The notes beneath the pieces are model-generated. The model was given only the letters and a program-made list of their open reading frames with translations, was not told the DNA's origin and did no database searches. This document shows, piece after piece, positions 27,867-34,863 of a stretch of DNA of 44,883 nt (positions are counted from its first letter, which is position 1; the number at the start of each line of letters is the position of its first letter). Position numbers and translations under genes: made by a program. This DNA comes from Bacteroidaceae bacterium (GTDB taxonomy: Bacteria; Bacteroidota; Bacteroidia; Bacteroidales; Bacteroidaceae), in assembly GCA_900770705.1 (NCBI GenBank), contig CAAGLF010000062.1:1-44883 (forward strand). The letters are read 5' to 3'.

Positions 27867-28580
27867 ATGATCCAAAAAATCCTACGTAAGATTGTGTCTC
27901 AGGAAACAATCGACCGATATTTCACCATTTACAGTATGTTCATAAAAAATACGAAGCGTTCCGCCTATCGTAAGTGTGGAGAACATACTCAACTCTGGGG
28001 GCCAATTCATTCAGTCCCCGACTTTGTAGAACTTGATGACTGGACCCGCCTGCAAGGCGACACGCGAGTCACTTCTGCCGGCGGCATACTGCGTGTCAAG
28101 AAGTTCAGCGCCATTAGTGCGGGCTGTATATTCGTTCCCGGCGGTCACATACCGACGGTTGGCTTGCCACAATTTTTAAGTTTCACCCACATTAATGATA
28201 CGAAGAGTATAGTTACGATAGAGGAAGACGTCTGGGTGGGCAGCCGCTGTACCTTCCTGGAAAAGGCCCACGTCGGTAGAGGAGCTGTAATCGGCGCAAA
28301 TAGTCTTGTGAACAAAGAAATTCCACCTTATGCCGTGGTAGTGGGAAGTCCGGCACGCGTGATAGCCGTACGTTTCACGCTCGAACAGATTCTTCGGCAC
28401 GAGCAGATTCTCTATCCCCCCGAGGAACGCTTGTCGCGCGACTATCTGCAGGAACTTTTCAGCACAGAATATCAAGGTCTGCGCACGATAGGAGTTTCTG
28501 ATATGAGTGCTGAAGATGCCGGGCTGCTTGCCGAGGCCAAAAAGAAGTATGGGATACCCAATTATGACGAATGTAAATAA
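27867..28580 (+). CDS. Left-handed beta-helix (hexapeptide) acetyltransferase
   Basis: Acyl-CoA-dependent O- or N-acetyltransferase, probably decorating the polysaccharide or a precursor sugar. 237 aa. Imperfect hexapeptide turns appear through residues about 60-170 (SAISAGCIFVPGG, TIEEDVWVGSRCTF, HVGRGAVIGANSLVNKEIPPYAVVVGSPARVI), the trimeric left-handed beta-helix fold with THIND near the expected catalytic His region. The C-terminal helix ends in IPNYDECK. Its last 17 bases overlap the start of the next gene, indicating translational coupling. Substrate is unknown. Confidence 0.88.
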   Translation: MIQKILRKIVSQETIDRYFTIYSMFIKNTKRSAYRKCGEHTQLWGPIHSVPDFVELDDWTRLQGDTRVTSAGGILRVKKFSAISAGCIFVPGGHIPTVGLPQFLSFTHINDTKSIVTIEEDVWVGSRCTFLEKAHVGRGAVIGANSLVNKEIPPYAVVVGSPARVIAVRFTLEQILRHEQILYPPEERLSRDYLQELFSTEYQGLRTIGVSDMSAEDAGLLAEAKKKYGIPNYDECK

Positions 28581-30102
28581 AGTTGCGCTGAACTCGCTGG
28601 CGCTTTATGCCAATATGGGCGTGACTATGTTGGCAACGCTGCTGGGTACGCGCTTTGTATTGCAGGCACTGGGCAAGGAAGAGTTTGGTATCTACGCCCT
28701 GATTGCCAGTCTGGTGGCGCTATTTTCATTTTTGAACATTGCAATGGCGGCTGCCACGCAGCGATATCTTTCTTTCTCCATCGGCGAAGGAGAGGAGGGG
28801 CAGCTGCGCGAGATTTTCTACGGCAGTGTGCTCATTCATTGGGGCATTGCGGCCGTAGTGGGCCTGATATTGCTCACGGGCGGCTACTATGCGGTGACGA
28901 ACGTGCTGGACATTGCGCCTTCCTTGTCGGGAGGGGCGCAAGTGGTGCTGCTTTGTGTGACGGCGGGCCTGGTAATGACGATTAATGCCGTGCCCTACGA
29001 AGCTACGATGAATGCCCATGAAGATATGGTGGCCGTGGCGATGGTGAATATCGTTGAAGCGATTCTGAAGCTGGGCGCATCGATTGCCGTGCTGTGGCTG
29101 ACGTCCTACAGGCTCGAATGTTATGCCTTTTTCATCCTTTGTGCGCAGACTTTCGCTTTTCTGGCGAAGCGCTTCTACAGCCGCAGCCATTATGTCGAGG
29201 TACATTTTACTATTCACAGACCCGAAAATTCCGCTTTACTGCGCAATATGCTCAGCTTTGCCGGCTGGAATCTGATCGGTACGGGCTGCAATATGGCGCG
29301 TTACCAGGGTACGGCGGTCTTGCTCAATCTCTTTTTCGGCTTGGTGGTCAATGCGGCCTACGGCGTGGCGCAGCAGGTGAACGGATTCCTCGTGTTTTTC
29401 GCCGGCAGTGTGGTCAGACCGCTGCGTCCCCAGCTGATAAAATCGGAAGGGGCCGGCCAACACGAGCGTATGCTGGAGCTGGCTTTTACTACCAGCCGTG
29501 TCACCTTCCTGATGATGGCCATTGTCGTCATTCCCCTGTACATCAATATGCCGTATGTGCTGGGACTGTGGCTTCCCGCCGTGCCGGAAGGTACAGTGGC
29601 CTTCTGCCGCGGTTTTCTGCTCATCGTACTGATTAATCAGGCCACGGTAGGTCTGAATCTTGCCCTGGAAAGCGTGGGAAGGATACGCCTGGTTCAAATG
29701 GTTTGCGGCACGCTGCATTGTGTCGCCCTGCCCGTCGGCTATGCGCTGTTCAGACTGGGATTTCCGGCCGTGAGCATTATGTATTGCATTGTGGTGGAGG
29801 AGCTGGTCTGCATAGTACTGCGCATTTGGGTGACGCAGCGCGACGCCATGGTGCCGCAGCTCCGCTGTTACCGCGATATGCTGCTGCCGGAGGTGCTGTT
29901 GTTTGCACTTTCCTTTGTCCCCGTCTGGCTTTTGTCCACACAAATGGAGAGCGGGCCGGCACAACTGCTCCTTACCTCGGCCCTGGGTCTTTTGCTCCTG
30001 GCGGCTTGCAGCCTCATCTTCTATCTGAGCGATTGGGAGAAGGCCAAGTTGCACGCCTTGCTGGCCGGTGTGTGGAAGCGGGTGGGCAGAAAACATTCCT
30101 GA
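28564..30102 (+). CDS. Wzx-like polysaccharide flippase (PST/MATE-like family)
   Basis: Polyprenyl-linked repeat-unit flippase. From the ATG at 28564 (MTNVNKVALNSLALYANMG) it is 512 aa with about 12-14 hydrophobic segments, the typical size and topology. N-terminal features AL-N-SLALYANMGVTML and GKEEFGIYALI match polysaccharide-transport proteins. A start 19 codons upstream would overlap the acetyltransferase gene more deeply; the 28564 start overlaps it by 17 bases. The repeat unit made by the surrounding enzymes is presumably its substrate. Repeat copy I lies between it and the next gene. Confidence 0.9.
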   Translation: MTNVNKVALNSLALYANMGVTMLATLLGTRFVLQALGKEEFGIYALIASLVALFSFLNIAMAAATQRYLSFSIGEGEEGQLREIFYGSVLIHWGIAAVVGLILLTGGYYAVTNVLDIAPSLSGGAQVVLLCVTAGLVMTINAVPYEATMNAHEDMVAVAMVNIVEAILKLGASIAVLWLTSYRLECYAFFILCAQTFAFLAKRFYSRSHYVEVHFTIHRPENSALLRNMLSFAGWNLIGTGCNMARYQGTAVLLNLFFGLVVNAAYGVAQQVNGFLVFFAGSVVRPLRPQLIKSEGAGQHERMLELAFTTSRVTFLMMAIVVIPLYINMPYVLGLWLPAVPEGTVAFCRGFLLIVLINQATVGLNLALESVGRIRLVQMVCGTLHCVALPVGYALFRLGFPAVSIMYCIVVEELVCIVLRIWVTQRDAMVPQLRCYRDMLLPEVLLFALSFVPVWLLSTQMESGPAQLLLTSALGLLLLAACSLIFYLSDWEKAKLHALLAGVWKRVGRKHS

Positions 30103-30165
30103 ATCAACAATAATCCGCCGGGTAAGGCGTTATAAAATTAACGATTGCGGAAGTCCGCGAAACTT

Positions 30166-30237
30166 CAAGGCCCGAAAAATTTTTTTCAAGGCCCGAAGTT
30201 GAAATTTCAAGGCCCGAAAATTCTTTTTCAAGGCCCG
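30166..30237. repeat. 21-bp-phased four-box repeat, copy I (four identical boxes)
   Basis: CAAGGCCCG occurs at 30166, 30187, 30208 and 30229, exactly 21 bp apart and all in one orientation, with spacers of A/T only or nearly so. This is the cleanest copy of the family. It sits between the flippase stop and the first GT2 start. Confidence 0.9.
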
Positions 30238-30290
30238 TACGCAAGGCTGTCGCCGCCACAACTGCGATTTCCGCTGAGGATGAAGCTACT

Positions 30291-31181
30291 ATGAAGGAAC
30301 AAACCATACAGTCCACCGTGCGACTTTCCGTTGTCATCGTGGCCTACGACAGCGAGGAGGTGCTACTGCCCTGTCTGCGCTCCGTAGGGGAGACTAACCC
30401 CCTCGGAGAAGCGCTGGAGGTCGTTGTAGTGGACAATAAGCCCGACACCGGCCTGCAGACCTGCCTGGCAACCGAATCTTACAGCTTCCGGCTGCGATAT
30501 GTGGCCAATGTAAGGAACAGCGGCTTCGGTGGCGGCAACAACATCGGGGCGGCCGTGGCTACTGCTCCCTTTCTCCTGTTTCTCAATCCCGACACTATCC
30601 TGCACGAGGACGTATTTACGCCCACCTTGGCGCTACTCGAGGCGGACGACCGGTATGTGGTGGGCTACACGCTGACGGATGTGGAGGGACGTATCAACGA
30701 CTCTTATTCCTATTTCCCTGAGTATATAGGTATTTTCCCCTTGTTGCACTTGCTGCAGCGCCTCTCGTTCCGCGGTTTCGTGAACCACTGCTGGCTCGTC
30801 AACCGCATTGCGTGGCCATGGGGCGCGGCTTTTGCACTGCCGAAGGCCCGCTTCGATGCCGCCGGCCGTTTCGATGAAAACATCTTCCTCTGCAATGAAG
30901 AGCCCGACCTGATGAAGCGTCTGCCCGAACGCCGTATCCGCATATTGCCGCAGCGCATTGTCCACCTCGAAGGCCACGGACGCCAGGTTCCCGTAAGCCG
31001 CTATCTGGCCTTTCTGCGCTCCACCGACTACTATCTGCGCAAGTATCGCATTTCCGGCCGCCGCCTCTATTGGCGCTGGGTCGAGACGAAGCAATGGGTC
31101 AAGCGCAGGGTGTCGCGAGACTGCGATGCGAACTATGAAGAAGCCTTCCGGCGCTTCAAGCAGGAATGCCTGAAAGAATAA
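30291..31181 (+). CDS. Family 2 glycosyltransferase, rhamnosyltransferase-like
   Basis: Cytoplasmic, membrane-associated GT-A fold glycosyltransferase adding one sugar to the repeat unit. 296 aa. Nucleotide-binding LSVVIVAYDSEEVLLPCL near 12-29 and VVVDNKPD near 45; NSGFGGGNNIG is the family signature. FLNPDTIL near 98-105 holds the metal-binding Asp of the DXD-type site. WGAAFALPKARFDAAGRFDENIFLCNEEPDL supplies the acceptor region with the catalytic acidic residues. The C-terminal tail is basic. Similar proteins include rhamnosyltransferases, but donor and acceptor are not determined. Confidence 0.92.
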   Translation: MKEQTIQSTVRLSVVIVAYDSEEVLLPCLRSVGETNPLGEALEVVVVDNKPDTGLQTCLATESYSFRLRYVANVRNSGFGGGNNIGAAVATAPFLLFLNPDTILHEDVFTPTLALLEADDRYVVGYTLTDVEGRINDSYSYFPEYIGIFPLLHLLQRLSFRGFVNHCWLVNRIAWPWGAAFALPKARFDAAGRFDENIFLCNEEPDLMKRLPERRIRILPQRIVHLEGHGRQVPVSRYLAFLRSTDYYLRKYRISGRRLYWRWVETKQWVKRRVSRDCDANYEEAFRRFKQECLKE

Positions 31182-31218
31182 CACGAACTCCTATCCCCCT
31201 AACTCCCCGTCAGAGACA

Positions 31219-32004
31219 ATGAAAAAGCCCCTCATATCCATTATCACCATCTGCTACAACAGCTCCGCCAGCATAGAAGAAACCATACGCAGCGTGCTGG
31301 CGCAAGACTATCCGCTGCTCGACTTCGTCATTATCGACGGAGGCAGCACGGACGGCACGCAAGCCATCGTAGAACGCTACCGCAGTCGCCTCGGATACTA
31401 CACGTCCGAGCCCGACGAAGGCATTAGCGACGCCTTCAACAAGGGCATAGCAGCAGCCAGGGGCGACATCATCGGAATTATCAACAGCGACGATATCCTT
31501 CTGCCCGGCGCACTCGAGCAGATGGCCGCAGCTTTCGATGGTCAGACCGATGTATATCGGGGAAATGTGGTCGTAGCCAACGAAGAGACCCACTTCCGCG
31601 GCCGCGAGATACCCTCTATGAAGTTTCCCCTCGCACCGCTGACCATCCGCTGTGCGCATCAGGGCACGTTTATCACGCCCGAAGCCTATCGCACCTATGG
31701 CGGCTACGACAAGAAGTTCCGATATATGATGGACTACGACCTCCTGACACGCTTCTATCAGCGCGGAGCCAGGTTCAAGTACGTGGATGCCGACATCGCA
31801 GAGTTCCGCCTCGGCGGCGTATCGGGCGCGCCGTCGTACAAGAAGCGCTACGACATTCTCCACGTGGTGCTGAACAACGGCGGCAGCCACCTCAGAGCCA
31901 TTTATTACTATATATATATGGTGTTGTTCGACGTCACGAAACGAACCGTAATCCGCCTTTTTGGCTTGAACACCCTCAAGAGAATGCACTACGGCAAGTG
32001 TTGA
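31219..32004 (+). CDS. Family 2 glycosyltransferase (WcaA-type)
   Basis: Glycosyltransferase of the GT-A fold, 261 aa, another repeat-unit assembly enzyme. ISIITICYNSSASIEETIRSVLAQ at 5-28 is the N-terminal Rossmann-like start; IIDGGSTDGT near 39 and GISDAFNKGI follow, and INSDDIL near 92 carries the DXD-like metal site. HQGTFITPEAYRTYGGYD is the acceptor-loop region. Starts 37 bases after the previous gene. A TA-dinucleotide run (31909-31919) lies in codons for IYYYIYM and could slip during replication. Confidence 0.93.
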   Translation: MKKPLISIITICYNSSASIEETIRSVLAQDYPLLDFVIIDGGSTDGTQAIVERYRSRLGYYTSEPDEGISDAFNKGIAAARGDIIGIINSDDILLPGALEQMAAAFDGQTDVYRGNVVVANEETHFRGREIPSMKFPLAPLTIRCAHQGTFITPEAYRTYGGYDKKFRYMMDYDLLTRFYQRGARFKYVDADIAEFRLGGVSGAPSYKKRYDILHVVLNNGGSHLRAIYYYIYMVLFDVTKRTVIRLFGLNTLKRMHYGKC

Positions 32005-32082
32005 GCCTGCCTGTCTTCCCTGCGACACAGCCAGCCGCGGTATAAACCTTATCTCCGATTGTAGTAAAAAAAAAGAGTCACG

Positions 32083-33183
32083 ATGTTTCATCTCTGTTTC
32101 TTCCCCTTCATCGCCTTCCTGGTCAGTGCCGTGTTTGCCTATGTCAGTATGCCGTGGCTCTTGCGGCTCTGCAAGCGGCGCGGCCTCTATGATATGCCGA
32201 ACGACCGCAAGGTACATAAGAACAAGATACCCCGTCTGGGCGGCGTACTCTTTATGCCGGCCACGGCACTGGGCATTTCTGCCGCGTTGATAGCTATGAT
32301 GGCGTTCGGCCTCGAACTCCCGTCTTTCAAGGTCAGCACTTTTCTCATCATCTCCGGCATTTTTCTGATCTACCTGGTCGGTCTGCTCGACGATGTGCTC
32401 GGTCTGCCGGCCAGATTCAAGTTTTTGGTGCAGTTTGTGGCCTCCCTGTTTATGCCCTTCTGCAGTTTGTACATCAACGACCTTTACGGTTTCTGCGGTC
32501 TGCATCAAATACCCGTCCTCGTGGGCTATCCGCTCACGATATTCCTCAGTCTGCTCATCGTCAACAGCATAAATCTCATTGACGGTATCGATGGTCTGGC
32601 CTCCGGGCTCAGCGTGCTGGCTTTGGGCGTCTATACCGTGGTCTACCTGCAGCTGAACGTCGTAGGATATGCGATGTTTACGGCCGCACTGCTGGGCGGC
32701 GTGCTCGTATTTATGTACTTCAATCTGTTTGGAAGCGAAGGGCGGGGCACCAAGACCTTTATGGGCGATACGGGCAGCTTGATACTGGGCTATGCCTTGG
32801 CCTTTCTCACGTTTAAGTATGCAATGGACGCTCCGGCCCTGCTGCCGCGCCGTCCGCAGGCCATCCTGCTGGCATTTACCCTGCTCATCGTTCCCGTTTT
32901 CGACTTGATACGCGTGGCATTGGAGCGCCTGTTCCGGCGTGAGTCCATCTTCCACGCCGACAAGACGCACATACATCACAAATGTCTCGCAGCCGGTTTC
33001 AGTATGCGCGCCTCCCTCTTCGTTATCCTCGGGCTGCAGGCATTTTTCAATGTTGCAGGCTGGATATTCTACCTGTTGGAAATGAATATCACGCTGATTG
33101 TCACGACTGATATAGTGCTCTTCGCACTCTTTCACGTATGGCTCAACCGGCGGATAGCCCGGCAGGAGCAGCTGAAAGGCTGA
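32083..33183 (+). CDS. WecA/MraY-family polyprenyl-phosphate GlcNAc-1-phosphate transferase
   Basis: Polytopic transferase of the MraY/WecA (GT4-like) family, 366 aa, about 10-11 membrane segments. DDVLGLPARFKF contains the DDxxxL substrate and Mg site. NLIDGIDGLASG holds the family NxxNxxDGIDGLA motif. THIHHKCL near the C-terminal side matches the WecA HIHH loop, favouring a UDP-HexNAc substrate over MurNAc-pentapeptide. It is the last gene of the cluster, and the window therefore contains two different polyprenyl-phosphate initiators (this one and the monotopic transferase at 22179). It may serve another glycan, such as LPS O-antigen. Confidence 0.92.
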   Translation: MFHLCFFPFIAFLVSAVFAYVSMPWLLRLCKRRGLYDMPNDRKVHKNKIPRLGGVLFMPATALGISAALIAMMAFGLELPSFKVSTFLIISGIFLIYLVGLLDDVLGLPARFKFLVQFVASLFMPFCSLYINDLYGFCGLHQIPVLVGYPLTIFLSLLIVNSINLIDGIDGLASGLSVLALGVYTVVYLQLNVVGYAMFTAALLGGVLVFMYFNLFGSEGRGTKTFMGDTGSLILGYALAFLTFKYAMDAPALLPRRPQAILLAFTLLIVPVFDLIRVALERLFRRESIFHADKTHIHHKCLAAGFSMRASLFVILGLQAFFNVAGWIFYLLEMNITLIVTTDIVLFALFHVWLNRRIARQEQLKG

Positions 33184-33234
33184 CAGTGATTCTGCCCGCC
33201 CGGACTCAGAGGCGGCAGTATGATGGAAATTCCG

Positions 33235-33438
33235 TCATAGACGGTCCTGCCTCCTCATTACGCGCTCCGTTTTCGAGAGACTGCTGCCGGGCGCCATCTG
33301 CGCGTTTCCCTTAATCTTTCCCATATCCTCTTGAGGAACCAGTCCGGTCTTTGTAATGTTCATTAGTAAGGACAACAGTCCGACGGCTGCAACGATAATT
33401 CCCATTGCCAGCCATTTGCGCCGCAACAGCAGCGCCAC
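33235..33438 (-). pseudogene. Remnant of an RND efflux permease (AcrB-like)
   Basis: The encoded 67-residue peptide contains LLRRKWLAMGIIVAAVGLL, TKTGLVPQEDMG and APGSSLSKTERVM, which resemble, from memory, a stretch of AcrB/MexF-type RND permeases (normally over 1000 aa, with FVPxEDMG and PGSSL conserved). Here the frame stops 8 residues after the match, KIKGNAQ replaces the usual segment, and no other AcrB sequence flanks it. Upstream the frame continues to at least 33499, reading RLRYHKDNQNGV before the GTG start. It is best read as a decayed fragment; a very small intact protein is possible but less likely. Confidence 0.6.
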
Positions 33439-33500
33439 CCCGTTCTGATTGTCTTTGTGATAGCGCAGTCTTTCTGCTTTGCCAAAACCATCCCCACGAC

Positions 33501-33547
33501 ATAAAAAAGCGGCGTAGCACTCGACAAAAAAGCCTGCTACGCCGCTT
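33501..33547 (-). terminator. Terminator of tRNA-Ser
   Basis: On the minus strand AAGCGGCGTAGCA (33547-33535) pairs with TGCTACGCCGCTT (33520-33508) around a 14-base loop and is followed by TTTTT. It lies just downstream of the tRNA-Ser 3' end. Confidence 0.85.
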
Positions 33548-33550
33548 CAG

Positions 33551-33637
33551 CGGAAAGAGAGGGATTCGAACCCCCGGAACAGTTACCCGTTCACCGCATT
33601 TCGAGTGCGGCCCGTTCGACCACTCCGGCATCTTTCC
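33551..33637 (-). tRNA. tRNA-Ser (anticodon CGA)
   Basis: 87 bases. The acceptor stem GGAAAGA (33637-33631) pairs with TCTTTCC (33558-33552). The anticodon stem CCGCA/TGCGG encloses loop CTCGAAA, giving anticodon CGA, which reads UCG. A long variable arm (about 15 bases) and GGTTCGAATCC in the T arm are typical of tRNA-Ser. No CCA is encoded; the discriminator base is G. A TAATTTTG -7 promoter box lies at 33660-33653, and a strong terminator follows. Confidence 0.96.
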
Positions 33638-33652
33638 TTGTAAAATCGGCTG

Positions 33653-33660
33653 CAAAATTA
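33653..33660 (-). promoter_or_regulatory. tRNA-Ser promoter -7 box
   Basis: TAATTTTG on the minus strand is a Bacteroidetes -7 box about 16 bases before the tRNA 5' end. No clear -33 TTTG is visible. Confidence 0.6.
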
Positions 33661-33791
33661 CGCATTTCTTTGGAAAAAGCAAGTCTGCTGTAGCTTTTTT
33701 TGGGTTACTCCGTCCGTATTTTCCTTCCGGCGACCTCAAGTCGGCCTGCTGCAGAGCTGCTTTTCACGCCCTGCGAAGGACGGAGAAACTT

Positions 33792-33866
33792 CTGCGGAGA
33801 TAATAAAAACTTCAAGGGCGGAAGGAAAAATTTCTACGGAGATAGTTTTTCCTTCCGCCCTTGAAG
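33792..33866 (-). repeat. 21-bp-phased repeat, copy J, doubling as terminator of the OmpH-like gene
   Basis: Boxes start at 33792 (CTGCGGAGA), 33813 (CAAGGGCGG), 33834 (CTACGGAGA) and 33855 (CCGCCCTTG). Bases 33810-33830 and 33846-33866 are perfect 21-bp reverse complements with a 15-base loop. On the minus strand the stem is followed by TTTTTATTA, so it has the form of an intrinsic terminator 38 bases after the OmpH-like stop (33905). Confidence 0.85.
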
Positions 33867-33904
33867 TTCTTTCAGTCGTGCCAGGCGTCAGTCTGAAGCG
33901 GGAA

Positions 33905-34486
33905 TTACTTCTTCTTGCTGTAGCGCTTGTTCATTCCTGCCACGACTTCTTTCGTGATTTCCATTGCGTCGTCACCGAGAAGTATGACGTCCTTCGTGAG
34001 AATCATCGAGTACTTCTTGTCTTTGTTGTACTGCCGGAGGAAGTTGTCGAGGCTGTCGCGAAGCGCCTTGGAGTAGTTCTCCTGATCCTTGGCAAACTTC
34101 TGGGCATAGGAGGCTTGCAACTTCTCCAGTTCGCCCTGCTGCTTCATCAGGGAAGCCTGTGCAGCAGCTGCTTGCTCCTGCGTAGTATAGACTCCCTCCT
34201 GTATTTTTCGCTGAAACTCGGCGCCGGCGCGTTGCAAGGCGGCTCCACGCTTGTTGATGTCGGCCTCATATGTGTTCGACTTGGCCTCAAGTTCTTTTTC
34301 GCAGTCCTTATAATAAAGATACTGGCTCTTGAGCGTGTCAAGGTCGACGAAAGCTATGCCGCCGTCAGTGGTTGAAGCCTCTGCCTTGGGCAGTCCGGTG
34401 GGTTTCACGTTGTTTTTGTCGCTCTTGCTGCACGAAGCGGCCACTGTCAGCGTGGCCAGCAGGAATAAAGGGAAGATTTTTTTCAT
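33905..34486 (-). CDS. OmpH/Skp-family periplasmic chaperone, lipoprotein form
   Basis: Skp-like chaperone helping outer-membrane proteins cross the periplasm, 193 aa. The lipobox TVAASC places the acylated Cys at residue 19 after a short signal (FPLFLLATL), so it is probably membrane-tethered, unlike soluble E. coli Skp. GGIAFVDLDTLKSQY begins the conserved region, and residues about 55-150 form a long heptad-rich helix pair (EKELEAKSNTYEADINKRG, LEKLQASYAQKFAKDQENY). It follows a small membrane protein gene by 35 bases on the same strand. Copy J follows and would terminate the transcript. Confidence 0.88.
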   Translation of the reverse strand: MKKIFPLFLLATLTVAASCSKSDKNNVKPTGLPKAEASTTDGGIAFVDLDTLKSQYLYYKDCEKELEAKSNTYEADINKRGAALQRAGAEFQRKIQEGVYTTQEQAAAAQASLMKQQGELEKLQASYAQKFAKDQENYSKALRDSLDNFLRQYNKDKKYSMILTKDVILLGDDAMEITKEVVAGMNKRYSKKK

Positions 34487-34521
34487 TATCAGTGTGTGTT
34501 ATCGTTTGTCTGGTGAATAAA

Positions 34522-34731
34522 TCAGTCTTTTCTACGTTCGGGAACTGCCGTTGTGCGCTCCCGCCGGTCGAGACGGTCGGTGGCCTGCGCACAATGTATG
34601 CCTCTCTGCTGCAAGGCGCGGTTGCCGTCGACGTGAGTGTGAATAAACTTTTTCCCACAAAGCAGACGCACGCCCAAAAGTAGGAGAGCCACAAAAATAA
34701 TTAGCAGGGTGAGGGCAAAGACTTCAAACAT
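34522..34731 (-). CDS. Small conserved membrane protein of unknown function
   Basis: 69 aa with one N-terminal membrane segment (ALTLLIIFVALLLLGVRLL, residues 6-24), then a short soluble part: GKKFIHTHVDGNRALQQRGIHCAQATDR. Short Bacteroidales proteins with the THxxGNxAL and RGIxC pattern are familiar to me as conserved hypotheticals, which supports a real gene. Nothing suggests enzymatic function. It is directly upstream of the Skp-like gene and probably shares a promoter with a weak -7 box (TATCTTTG at 34799-34792). Confidence 0.75.
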   Translation of the reverse strand: MFEVFALTLLIIFVALLLLGVRLLCGKKFIHTHVDGNRALQQRGIHCAQATDRLDRRERTTAVPERRKD

Positions 34732-34736
34732 TTTCG

Positions 34737-34744
34737 TACTTTTG
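34737..34744 (+). promoter_or_regulatory. Candidate pepD promoter -7 box
   Basis: TACTTTTG at 34737-34744 fits the -7 consensus and points toward pepD, about 120 bases away. No -33 TTTG is seen. On the opposite strand, TATCTTTG at 34799-34792 is a matching candidate for the small membrane protein. Confidence 0.4.
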
Positions 34745-34863
34745 CTTGCGAAAGAAAGACATGACGCCGTCTTTTCTCGCTCGAACTACCGCAAAGATAG
34801 TGCGAACTTCCGAGAAACGGGAAAAGAGCGTCGCTGTTTTAACATATTATAAGCATATAGACA

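Noticed and set aside
31210..33135. 641-codon open frame on the minus strand opposite the GT2 and WecA-like genes
   Set aside because: The plus-strand genes have clear family motifs (NLIDGIDGLASG, INSDDIL). The antisense frame has low-complexity His/Glu/Gln composition, as expected from complementing GC-rich codons.
33311..33739. 142-codon minus-strand frame covering the tRNA region
   Set aside because: It overlaps the tRNA-Ser gene and its terminator, which are strong structural features, and has no family match.
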